DNA of 60,237 nt, from NCBI GenBank assembly GCA_044375955.1, contig JBILLS010000006.1, positions 1 through 60,237 on the forward strand, written 5' to 3'. The position numbers and the translations under genes are program-made. The notes beneath the pieces were generated by a model. The model worked only from the letters and a program-made list of their open reading frames with translations, did no database searches and was not told the DNA's origin. The DNA comes from VGCC01 sp044375955 (GTDB lineage: Bacteria; Actinomycetota; Actinomycetes; S36-B12). Every line of letters begins with the position of its first letter. Within the stretch, counting starts at the first letter, position 1. Below are positions 1 through 8,520 of this stretch, in pieces.

Positions 1-6
1 CTCGAG

Positions 7-903
7 CTAGTTCCTTCCCCACTCACTCGGGATCGGCTCACCGAACCACCGCTCGATCAGCATGCGCGCGATGGAGATCCGCGGGGGAAGTTTGACCTCA
101 CCGGACTGGCAGGCGGTGCGGAGCTCGTCGCGACTGAGCCAGCGCACTTCAGCGATCTCCTCACCATCCGGGTCCGTCGTCGGATCGTCCGTCCAGGCGT
201 GATACCCCAACATGAGCGACGACGGGAATGGCCAGGGCTGGCTACCGAGATAGTGGACCGAGTCGAGAGTGATGTGCACACCGGACTCTTCGCGGACCTC
301 GCGCACCACGGCGGCCTCCGCGGTCTCCCCCGCTTCGACGAATCCCGCCAGGGTGGAGAACCAGCCCTCGGCCCATTGCGCCTGACGACCGAGCAGTGCC
401 CGGTCGTCGCCATCCCGCACCAGGACGATCACGGCAGGGTCGGTGCGTGGGAAGTGCAGGTGGTCGCAGTCCGGGCACCTGCGTGCCCAGCCCGCGTGCG
501 CATCCTCGGACGGTGCACCGCACCGTCCACAGTGGGCGTGACTCCGTCGCCAGTTGTCCAGGGCGACGGCGCTGACCATGAGTCCGACATCCCTCGCCTC
601 CAGGCGGGAGCCGATCTGGCGCAGGTCGCGCCATTCATCCGACTCCTCACCATCCCCGTGATGGCAGGAGAAATAGGCCGTGGTCCCCTCGACGCCAAGG
701 AACGACACCGCATGGTCGCGGCAGGGAACCGGCTCCCACACGAGGGCACTCCCGTCGATGCGGGCACCGCGTGGACCCACGTGCACGTACTGACGGTCGG
801 CGAGAGCAGCGAGTGCATCCGGATTCTCGCGCAGATGTCCCGCACGCTGGGTCGTCGAGCGGGAGAGCACGAGATCCTGCAGCAGACGGCGATCCTCCGA
901 CAT
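7..903 (-). CDS. nudC: NAD+ diphosphatase (NADH pyrophosphatase)
   Basis: This 298-aa protein hydrolyses NAD(H) to NMN(H) and AMP and, in characterised relatives, removes NAD caps from RNA. Visible are a four-cysteine zinc ribbon (Cys125, 128, 143, 146), a full Nudix box at about residues 188-210 (GFVEAGET...REVREESGV) and the NudC-specific SQPWPFPSS motif at 221-229. The length is normal for the family. The ATG at 903 follows a GGGAGGG ribosome-binding site by 5 nt. The gene is divergent from the acyltransferase gene, with a 41-bp gap whose -10 boxes overlap. It lies next to adnB, as I recall for mycobacteria. The product assignment is secure; its role in RNA decapping here is inference. Confidence 0.95.
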   Translation of the reverse strand: MSEDRRLLQDLVLSRSTTQRAGHLRENPDALAALADRQYVHVGPRGARIDGSALVWEPVPCRDHAVSFLGVEGTTAYFSCHHGDGEESDEWRDLRQIGSRLEARDVGLMVSAVALDNWRRSHAHCGRCGAPSEDAHAGWARRCPDCDHLHFPRTDPAVIVLVRDGDDRALLGRQAQWAEGWFSTLAGFVEAGETAEAAVVREVREESGVHITLDSVHYLGSQPWPFPSSLMLGYHAWTDDPTTDPDGEEIAEVRWLSRDELRTACQSGEVKLPPRISIARMLIERWFGEPIPSEWGRN

Positions 904-932
904 GCCATCCCTCCCAACGAGTGCGGCGAGCC

Positions 933-938
933 TAGGGT
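933..938 (+). promoter_or_regulatory. Leaderless-type -10 element TAGGGT
   Basis: TAGGGT lies 6 nt before the GTG at 945, the spacing expected if transcription starts at the G of the start codon. The reverse-strand hexamer TAGGCT (929-934) overlaps it and could serve nudC. Confidence 0.55.
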
Positions 939-944
939 GTCGGA

Positions 945-2219
945 GTGAACGTCTTCATCCGGCAGTTGACGGGGATCCGTTTCGTGGCGGCCGCGTGGGT
1001 CCTGCTCTACCACCTGCAAGGCCCACTCGCGGTGATCGGAGTCCTGTCCCTGCCGGTCCTCCCGGAGGTGCTGCGGGTCGGGCGACTCGGAGTGGACCTG
1101 TTCTTCGCGCTCTCCGGCTTCATCCTCACGCATACCTACCTGACGCGACTGGGTCCTGCGATCCGCGCCCGGGGCACCCTGCAGTTCTGGTGGCTGCGCC
1201 TCGCCCGTATCTATCCGGTGCATCTGGTCATGCTGGTGGTCGCGGGGGTCGCTGTGGTGCTGCAGGCGCGCGTCACCGGGGAGGCACTCGACCGGGATTG
1301 GTTGAATCCCTGGGACTTCGTGAAGAACCTGCTCTTGATTCAGGAGTGGGGTTCTGATCCGCAGCGCGGGTGGAATTTCGTCGCCTGGTCACTGTCCATG
1401 GAGTGGCTGGCCTACCTGCTGTTCCCGTTGCTGGTCATCGTCCTGTTCTGGATGCACCGGAGACTTCCCACCTGGCTACTAGTCGCGGCGTGGATCGCCG
1501 TGATGGCGCCCTTAGTGAGCTACGCACTATCCACCTCCGATGCGTACTACACGGACAACTGGGGCTCGACCTACCGCATCCTCACCGAATTCACCGCAGG
1601 TGCCATCACGTACTTGATCGTGCGACGAATGTTCACCGAAGAGGGACCAGCGCCGCGGACAGTTCGCATCGCCAATGTCGCCTCCTACCTACTTCCGCTC
1701 CTCGTGATCGCCGGCGCGGTATTCCTTGGGAACTGGGGGCCTGCGCAGCCGGGCGGCCCGGTGATCGATGGCGACCGCGAGCCCCTCCCGCCCTACTTCC
1801 ACCTCACCCTCGTCCCGCTTCTGATCCTGTGGATCGGTGCTCTGGCGGTTGCGCAGGGTGGCATGGCCCGTGCCCTGGCCACCCGTATTGCGATCCTCGG
1901 CGGATTCGTCTCGTACTCGCTGTATATGACGCACTTGATCGTCTTCGGGCTCTGGCGTGCGGGACTACGTGCATTCGGCATCGAGTCCGGGCTGCTCTAC
2001 ACGCTGTCGGTGCTCGCGCTCGTCGCGGGATGCTTCCTGGTCGCGTATGCGATGTGGCGGTGGATCGAGGAGCCGGCACGCAAGTGGATGAGGGGTCTGA
2101 TCGGTACGCGACGCGAGCCGACGGAGGAAGCCGGCGAGGCCGAGATCGTGGACTCCGGTGCCCGGGGCCCGATCCTGCCCGTGGAGGTTCCGGAGTCGGA
2201 TCAGAGGCGCGTGGACTGA
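945..2219 (+). CDS. Acyltransferase 3 family membrane protein (OafA/YrhL-like)
   Basis: This 424-aa polytopic membrane protein belongs to the acyltransferase-3 family, which transfers acyl groups, often acetyl, to surface sugars, peptidoglycan or antibiotics. The N-terminus has the typical RFVAAAWVLLYHL segment with the conserved His at residue 23, followed by FFALSGFILTH. About ten hydrophobic segments follow, and the C-terminus is a charged cytoplasmic tail. The GTG start has no ribosome-binding site but sits 6 nt after a TAGGGT box, so the mRNA may be leaderless. Its end overlaps adnB tail-to-tail by 19 bp. The acceptor cannot be read from the sequence; a cell-envelope glycan is a guess from the envelope-rich surroundings. 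Confidence 0.85.
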   Translation: MNVFIRQLTGIRFVAAAWVLLYHLQGPLAVIGVLSLPVLPEVLRVGRLGVDLFFALSGFILTHTYLTRLGPAIRARGTLQFWWLRLARIYPVHLVMLVVAGVAVVLQARVTGEALDRDWLNPWDFVKNLLLIQEWGSDPQRGWNFVAWSLSMEWLAYLLFPLLVIVLFWMHRRLPTWLLVAAWIAVMAPLVSYALSTSDAYYTDNWGSTYRILTEFTAGAITYLIVRRMFTEEGPAPRTVRIANVASYLLPLLVIAGAVFLGNWGPAQPGGPVIDGDREPLPPYFHLTLVPLLILWIGALAVAQGGMARALATRIAILGGFVSYSLYMTHLIVFGLWRAGLRAFGIESGLLYTLSVLALVAGCFLVAYAMWRWIEEPARKWMRGLIGTRREPTEEAGEAEIVDSGARGPILPVEVPESDQRRVD

Positions 2220-5200
2220 CCCAGGAGTGCGTGCACCTGGGCATCCGTGTCCGGACGCAACACGTCACCACTGGCGACGAGGACGAATGCGGCATCGACC
2301 TCGTGCCATGGCACACCCATGACCTCCGCCCACGCAAGTCGATAGATCGCGAGTTGGCCCGGGTCGAGGTGCTCGCGACCACCGGTCTTCCAGTCCACGA
2401 CCTCGAATCCGGTCTCGGTGGTGAACACCGCATCGATGCGGCCGTGGATCACCCGCCCGTGCAGGACGAGTGAGAACGGGTATTCGACGGCGACGGGATC
2501 ACGTCCGGCGTACGGGGTCTGCTCGAACGCCCGTCGCAACTGTTCGAGTTGCTCATCACTGTCGATGGCGTCATCGGCTGCGCCGGGGAGTTCCCAGGGG
2601 TCGATGAGCGACTGCTGTCCATAACGCGACTCGATCCAGGCATGCCAGGCCGTGCCGCGGCGCGCTGCGCGTGACGGCTTCACCGGCATGGGTCGCGCGA
2701 TGTCGAGTGCGACAGCCTCCGGTTCGCGCAGGGCGCGTAGGAACATGGTGGCTCCCACGGAGTCGCCGAGGCGCACCTCGCGTAGCGGTGCCTGACGGCG
2801 ATGGGACTCGTCGGTGAGGGCCGCGAAGACCGTGGACCAGCGCTCACGCCTCCCCTCACCCATCGGGAGCTCGGTCTGACCCGCGGCGACGCGAACATCC
2901 GATGCGGCCCCGATCAACCGCGCTGAGTAGTCGGGGCTCACGGCGATGGGCCATGGGTGCACGTCCGCTCCCGGAGTCCGGATCGGATTGCCGGCGCCCG
3001 CAGGCGGTTCCGGTGCCCAATGAACGACGCGCACGTGGGGAGCGGAGGCCTCGAGCATTTCCATCACACGGTGCACACCGCGCGGCTGGGTGCGCTGGGC
3101 ATCCCACCAGTGACCCGTGACCGCGAGGGTGGACTTCGCGCGAGTGAGCGCGACATAGGCCAGCCGATCGGCATCGATCTCATCCACGTCGGCGAGGAGG
3201 TCTTTGTATGCCTGGAGCTCCTTGGCCTTCGGGAAGTGCGTGCGCGGTGGGTAGGCCCGCAGTGCCTCGGGAACATCGTCGCGCAGCGGCATCGGAACGA
3301 CACTCGCCGACGTGGGCCAACGCCCATTGCTACGACCACCGGGGAAGTCCTTCTCCGATACTTCCGGAATCACCACATGGGTGAACTCCAGACCCTTGGC
3401 CTTGTGGATCGTCATGAGTTGCACCGCGCCGGAGCGCATGTGGGTGTCGAGCGGCGTGGAGTAGTTGAACCGATCGGCGTCGTCGAGTCGCGACAGGAAC
3501 GCGCCGAGTGATGCTCCCCCGTCGAGGTCGGTGAACTCGACGGCGAGGTCGTAGAAGGCCATGAGCGCCTCATGCTGCGTGGAGTCGGGTCGAGCAACCA
3601 ACGCCTCCACGGCGATGCCGGTGACCGAGGCCACGCGATGCACGAAGTCGCCGAGGGGCTCACCGGTGTGCGAGCGAAGCTCCCGCAGCGTGGCCGCGAA
3701 CTCGGCCAGGCGCTCGACCGCTTCGGGCGAATAGGTGTCCGATGGGCCGGGATCGAGAACCGCGTCGGTGAGCGAGGTCAACTCCACCACATCGCCACCG
3801 ACGACGGCGTCGGCGAGGGCGGCCCGGATCTCGGTCGCGGTACTGCGGGTCCCACCCCCGGCGAGCAGCCGCGCGCGCACCCCGAGTGCGGCGAGGTCAC
3901 GGGGCCCGAGACGCCAACGTGGACCCGCGGCAAGTCGGATGAATGCGGGATTCGCGGTGGGCTCGTGCACCACCTGCAACCACGCACGCAGGTCCAGCAC
4001 CGCGGGTTGATCCATGAGGAGCGAGGCACCGTGCACCTGGGTCGGTATACCGCGGGCCCGCAGCGCAGCGTCGACCCGCACCAGGGTGCCACCCGTGGCA
4101 GCCAGGACGGCGATGGTCTCCCCCTCCGCACCGTGCACCCCGGAGATGCGCTCCACGATCCACGCCAATTCCTCCGGTGCCGTCTCGAACATGGCGATGT
4201 CGACGCTGGACGCTTCACGTGTGGCGCGGAGCTCGGGTATCCCCGTGTGGCGAGCACGCAGGGTCGCCGAGGCCCTGTTCGCCGCCACGACGATGTTCTC
4301 CCCCGATCGTCGGTTGTCCCGCAAGGTGAACGATGCGTCCTCAGCGCCCCCGAAATGCTCGAGGAACCGATCGATGTTCTCGACCGAAGCACCACGCCAT
4401 CCGTAGATGCCCTGGCACGGATCACCCACGGCGGTCATGGGGAACCCGGAACCGAACGCCGACTGCAGCATTCGTCGCTGGGCGACGGAGGTGTCCTGGT
4501 ATTCGTCGAGAAGTACGACGTCGTATCGGGAGCGCATCTGTTCACCGATGCTCGGATAGGCGTCCACCAGGACTCCCGCGAGACGGATCTGATCCGAGTA
4601 GTCGACGAGTCCGCGATCCAACTTCTCGGCCCGCCACTGAGGAATCAGACGCGCCGCCGTACGACGCTTGATCGACGTCTCGAGTATGTCCTCACCGGAG
4701 CGTTGGGGTGATTCATCCACCTCGAGGAAACGGATGAGATCGGTGTCGAATGCGATCAACTCCTCTGGATCGATCGCAAGTTCGGTGATCTGGGAGTCGA
4801 GCTCCACCATGATGCGCGTGAGCCACTCCGGCGACATGGGGAGATCGACTTCGGGAGCCGAGCACACGACGCGATACGCCAACTGCCACCGCGCCGCATC
4901 GGTGAGGACGGGAGTCCGCGGCTCCAGACCGAGCCGCATCCCGTGCTCATTGACGATCCGTGCTCCAAAGGCGTGATAGGTCATGACCTCCGGTTCACCG
5001 GGCTCCGGGGACTCGGCGACCGCTCTGCGCACCGCGCGAAGCAATTGCGCGGTCGCCTTGTTAGTGAAGGTCAGTCCGAGGACACGCTCGGGCCGCACGC
5101 GCCCGGACGCGACGAGATAGGCCACACGCGCGGCCATCGTGGTCGTCTTGCCCGTTCCAGCCCCCGCGACGATGACGCCCGGGGCAAGCGGCGCTGAGGC

Positions 5201-5272
5201 GGCCCGCCACTGCTCCTCACTGAGATCGAATCCCATGATCGAGTTCACGGCGGCGCGCACATCGGTACTCAT
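2201..5272 (-). CDS. adnB: ATP-dependent helicase-nuclease subunit AdnB-like
   Basis: This 1023-aa protein has an N-terminal UvrD-like superfamily 1 motor and a C-terminal RecB-type PD-(D/E)XK nuclease. The Walker A is GAGTGKTT at residues 37-44, Walker B is the VVLLDEYQDTS segment, and the nuclease core is GRIDAVF...VVDWKTG near the end. No iron-sulfur cysteine cluster is visible in its nuclease domain. AdnA and AdnB form the actinobacterial machine that resects double-strand breaks. The chosen ATG at 5272 overlaps the adnA stop in an ATGA tetranucleotide, which indicates translational coupling; an in-frame extension further upstream is less likely. The A/B naming rests on gene order and architecture. 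Confidence 0.88.
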   Translation of the reverse strand: MSTDVRAAVNSIMGFDLSEEQWRAASAPLAPGVIVAGAGTGKTTTMAARVAYLVASGRVRPERVLGLTFTNKATAQLLRAVRRAVAESPEPGEPEVMTYHAFGARIVNEHGMRLGLEPRTPVLTDAARWQLAYRVVCSAPEVDLPMSPEWLTRIMVELDSQITELAIDPEELIAFDTDLIRFLEVDESPQRSGEDILETSIKRRTAARLIPQWRAEKLDRGLVDYSDQIRLAGVLVDAYPSIGEQMRSRYDVVLLDEYQDTSVAQRRMLQSAFGSGFPMTAVGDPCQGIYGWRGASVENIDRFLEHFGGAEDASFTLRDNRRSGENIVVAANRASATLRARHTGIPELRATREASSVDIAMFETAPEELAWIVERISGVHGAEGETIAVLAATGGTLVRVDAALRARGIPTQVHGASLLMDQPAVLDLRAWLQVVHEPTANPAFIRLAAGPRWRLGPRDLAALGVRARLLAGGGTRSTATEIRAALADAVVGGDVVELTSLTDAVLDPGPSDTYSPEAVERLAEFAATLRELRSHTGEPLGDFVHRVASVTGIAVEALVARPDSTQHEALMAFYDLAVEFTDLDGGASLGAFLSRLDDADRFNYSTPLDTHMRSGAVQLMTIHKAKGLEFTHVVIPEVSEKDFPGGRSNGRWPTSASVVPMPLRDDVPEALRAYPPRTHFPKAKELQAYKDLLADVDEIDADRLAYVALTRAKSTLAVTGHWWDAQRTQPRGVHRVMEMLEASAPHVRVVHWAPEPPAGAGNPIRTPGADVHPWPIAVSPDYSARLIGAASDVRVAAGQTELPMGEGRRERWSTVFAALTDESHRRQAPLREVRLGDSVGATMFLRALREPEAVALDIARPMPVKPSRAARRGTAWHAWIESRYGQQSLIDPWELPGAADDAIDSDEQLEQLRRAFEQTPYAGRDPVAVEYPFSLVLHGRVIHGRIDAVFTTETGFEVVDWKTGGREHLDPGQLAIYRLAWAEVMGVPWHEVDAAFVLVASGDVLRPDTDAQVHALLGQSTRL

Positions 5273-8200
5273 GGGCGCTCCTGGGGAACCAGGTCGTCGG
5301 ATATCGGCTTGGTGGGACAACTCGCCTTGAATGCGCAGTAGTCGCAATGCTTGCCCACGCGCGGTGTGAACTCCTCGCGCCGAAGGATCGATACGGCCTC
5401 ACCGAGTCGATCGACGATCCACGCCGGATCGTCGGTGATCGGCGCCTGGAATTGCACCTTCGGGAAGCCGTCGACGGTGCCGTCGCGTAACTGCACCAGT
5501 GCGGCACCACCGCTGACGGCGGCGTCCAGATCCGCGGGGGGATCACGCTCGACCAGGAGTTGGTAGACCCCCAGTTGCCCATGCTCGGGAACCTTCGAAT
5601 CCGGTGGCGGGTTCTTCATGTTCTTCAGGTCGATGGGGACAAGCCGGCCATCCGCATCGCGTTCGATGCGATCCGCGAAGCCGGTGAGCCGCACGGTGTC
5701 GGGACCGTCGACCGTGGCTACCTCGATCTCCGCGCGCATATTGCATTCCGTCGCCACCAACTCCCGTTGCGCCGCCGCGTGGTACGCGAGGAAGCGTGCG
5801 AGTGCCTCCTGGGCAGCTCGGCGCTCGGACTCCGACTGCCACCCCGCTTGGAAGGGAACGCGGCCCCACACCCGCTCGATCAGGACGTCGACCTCCTCGG
5901 GACTCGCTTCACCCTTGGCGATGTATTCCGCGACCGCGTGGATGATCGATCCGAACTGCGTTGCCGATCCGCGGGGTGTCTCAGCTCGGACGTCCTGCTC
6001 CAGGAACCACTTCAGCGGGCATGCGATGAGGTCATCGAGCCGGCTGCCCGACATGGCGATCGGCTGCGTCTCATCCCGCACGGGGCGCTGCCCCACGGTG
6101 ACGTCTGCGGCACCCCACCAGGTGACCGGATCGGCGAGCGGCACGAGCGCTGCACCTGTGGGATCCCTCAAACTCGCCGCCGCGGCGAGCAGTTCAGCGG
6201 CGGCCGCACGATCGTCGGAGGGTGTCCCAGGGTCCATGAGGGCACCGCGCAGCTCCGCGACGAGCCCGTCCCACGTCGTGAGGGACTGCGGGTGGCCAGA
6301 GACTCGTTCATCCGCTGCGCCACCGGCTAGCACGTCGTCGATGAACCGGCTCGGCTCATCCGCTCCGTCATCGCCCCCATCCACGACACAGACGTTCAGC
6401 TGCTCGCGGGCGCGGGTGCAGGCGACGTAGAACAGATTGCGTTCCTCGATGTCGATCCGCGTGGGCGACACCACTCCCGGTTCGGCGAACTCCGCGAGTG
6501 CGGATAACTCGAGGGCGCTTCCGCGCTCACGCAGATCCGGCCAGACACCCTCCTGCGCGCCCACCACCCACACACGCTCGAATTCCAGACCCTTGGCCCG
6601 GTGCGCGGTGAGCAGACGCACCGCATCACCGCGCGCCGCCCGCTCGGCGACCGGCTCCGCAGGGATCTCCTGACTGTCGAGCGCGGACAGAAACGAGGTG
6701 ACACCCACGACGCCGCGGTAACGCTCGGCCGCGCGCTCGGCCGCGTCGAAGAGCGCCATCACGGAATCAATGTCGTGGTGCGCACTCGAGGAGCCGGCGA
6801 GTGCCGCCGCCCGCAACCGCCTCGGCCACCCGTGCCCCGGTTCGCCTCCGGTCCACACCTGCCACAGCACCTCGTCGATGGGGGCCTGGCTCCGGATCAT
6901 GGTGCGCACCCGGGCGACGAGTGCACGGAGAGCGCGCGCCCGGGCAACCGCGGTCTCGTCGGTGCCCGCGAGCGCCAGGGCACTCGAGTCGAGGACGGAC
7001 TCATGATCCAGGATGGCGGCCCGGATCGCTTCACGGGACGGGGTGATCGGGGCGTCGGATTCGACCTGCAGCCTGCGCATCAGGCGACCGAGGCCGCGCA
7101 CACTCGCGGCATCGCACCCGCCGATCGGCCCGGTGAGCACGTCCACGACCCCCATCGCCGTCGATCGCTGCGGGTGAGTCGCGAGGCGCAGCACCTCGAG
7201 GATGCGCGCCACCGCAGGCTCCGAGCGCAGTGGGATCTCATCCGCGGAGACAGCCACCGGAACACCGAGCCGCTGGAGGGATCGCTCGATCCCGACGAGT
7301 TGGTCCCCGTTGCGAACGAGGACGGCGAGGTCACTCCACGGAACGCCGTCGAGGACATGGGAGCGGCGCACTGCTGCAGCGACGTGTTCCGCGCACGCGC
7401 TCTCCGAGTCGAAGCGCTGCACCCGGATCTCATCGCGGCCGGCACCCAGCGTCGTGGGACTTCGGTGACGCTTCATGACATCGATGCCGAACGTTGCGTA
7501 AGAAGCCGGGGGGAGCACAGCACTCACGGCGGTGCGGATGCGTGGCCCGAACCGCCGTGTGCTGCCGAGGACGACGATCGGGGCCGGGGTGCCAGCTGAC
7601 GTGCGGAACCGCTCGGGGAAGTCCACGATTCCACGGATGTCCGCACCGCGGAATGCGTAGATGGCCTGATCGGGATCGCCGACCGCGACGAGGGTCGAGG
7701 CGGGGGTGACGATGTTGCCGAGCAACGTGGTCTGGAGTGGATCGGTGTCCTGATACTCATCGACATATACCGCGTGATGACGCTCGTTCATCCGAGCCCG
7801 TACGGACGACTGCGCGGTGATCTCGACCGCGCGGCGCATCAACTCGGTGTAGTCCTGGACGTTCTCCAGCGCCATCACCGCGAGATCGGCTTCAGCGATC
7901 GCGGCGACGGCGCTCCACGCCGGACGCCCGGTCTCCTCGGCGATGCGACGCAGACGTGCAGGGCTGATCCCCCACTCGCGCATCCGGGCGATCATCGACC
8001 GGACTTCGTTGGCAAGTCCCAAGGTGCCGAGTGCACCGGTGAGGTCATCGGGCCATCGGGTGTGACCGTCTGCGGCAGCACCGAGGAGTAGTTCGCGAAT
8101 ACGGACGTCTTCCTCCGCACCGGAGAGCAAGCGCGGTGGGTCCAGGTACTCACCGTCCGGTGCGAACTCGCGCACCAGGGAGTAGGCGAAGGAATGGAAG

Positions 8201-8481
8201 GTGGAGACATGGGGCTGCGGGCCACCACCGAGGCGCGCCGCGATCCGATCGCGGACCTCGCGCGCGGCCCTGCGGCCGAAGGTGAGCACCAGGATCTGCC
8301 CCGCCGCGATCGACGGGATCCGCGCTGCGACCGACTCGACGATCGTGGTGGTCTTCCCCGTGCCGGGCCCGGCCAGCACGAGCAGGGGACCCCCGGTGTG
8401 GGCGACCACCGCCTGCTGGTCCGCATCGAGGACGGGAGCGGGCGCGGGGGGCGGAACCGTGAGGTCCAGCCGCCATTCCAT
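5269..8481 (-). CDS. adnA: ATP-dependent helicase-nuclease subunit AdnA-like
   Basis: This 1070-aa UvrD-like helicase carries a RecB-type nuclease and is the first gene of a two-gene operon with adnB. Walker A is GPGTGKTT at residues 38-45 and Walker B is VYVDEYQDTDPLQ. The C-terminal part has a cysteine in LIACPLKWF, the nuclease motif GFADRIE...PIDLKN, and a final CDYCAFKASC group. These four cysteines are spaced as in AddB-type iron-sulfur nuclease domains. The protein would act with AdnB in end resection. The ATG at 8481 is divergent from the gene at 8521, leaving only 39 bp for two promoters. Confidence 0.88.
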   Translation of the reverse strand: MEWRLDLTVPPPAPAPVLDADQQAVVAHTGGPLLVLAGPGTGKTTTIVESVAARIPSIAAGQILVLTFGRRAAREVRDRIAARLGGGPQPHVSTFHSFAYSLVREFAPDGEYLDPPRLLSGAEEDVRIRELLLGAAADGHTRWPDDLTGALGTLGLANEVRSMIARMREWGISPARLRRIAEETGRPAWSAVAAIAEADLAVMALENVQDYTELMRRAVEITAQSSVRARMNERHHAVYVDEYQDTDPLQTTLLGNIVTPASTLVAVGDPDQAIYAFRGADIRGIVDFPERFRTSAGTPAPIVVLGSTRRFGPRIRTAVSAVLPPASYATFGIDVMKRHRSPTTLGAGRDEIRVQRFDSESACAEHVAAAVRRSHVLDGVPWSDLAVLVRNGDQLVGIERSLQRLGVPVAVSADEIPLRSEPAVARILEVLRLATHPQRSTAMGVVDVLTGPIGGCDAASVRGLGRLMRRLQVESDAPITPSREAIRAAILDHESVLDSSALALAGTDETAVARARALRALVARVRTMIRSQAPIDEVLWQVWTGGEPGHGWPRRLRAAALAGSSSAHHDIDSVMALFDAAERAAERYRGVVGVTSFLSALDSQEIPAEPVAERAARGDAVRLLTAHRAKGLEFERVWVVGAQEGVWPDLRERGSALELSALAEFAEPGVVSPTRIDIEERNLFYVACTRAREQLNVCVVDGGDDGADEPSRFIDDVLAGGAADERVSGHPQSLTTWDGLVAELRGALMDPGTPSDDRAAAAELLAAAASLRDPTGAALVPLADPVTWWGAADVTVGQRPVRDETQPIAMSGSRLDDLIACPLKWFLEQDVRAETPRGSATQFGSIIHAVAEYIAKGEASPEEVDVLIERVWGRVPFQAGWQSESERRAAQEALARFLAYHAAAQRELVATECNMRAEIEVATVDGPDTVRLTGFADRIERDADGRLVPIDLKNMKNPPPDSKVPEHGQLGVYQLLVERDPPADLDAAVSGGAALVQLRDGTVDGFPKVQFQAPITDDPAWIVDRLGEAVSILRREEFTPRVGKHCDYCAFKASCPTKPISDDLVPQERP

Positions 8482-8508
8482 GGACCCATGGATAGCAGGT
8501 GGCTATGA

Positions 8509-8514
8509 CACGAT
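8509..8514 (+). promoter_or_regulatory. Leaderless-type -10 element CACGAT
   Basis: CACGAT lies exactly 6 nt before the GTG at 8521. The 20-nt block around it closely resembles the one before the gene at 20827 (TATGNCACGATC...CGGTG). Confidence 0.45.
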
Positions 8515-8520
8515 CACCCG

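Noticed and set aside
2201..8481. adnAB as a novel two-helicase defence system
   Set aside because: The pair matches the known actinobacterial AdnAB end-resection complex, and no other defence gene is nearby.
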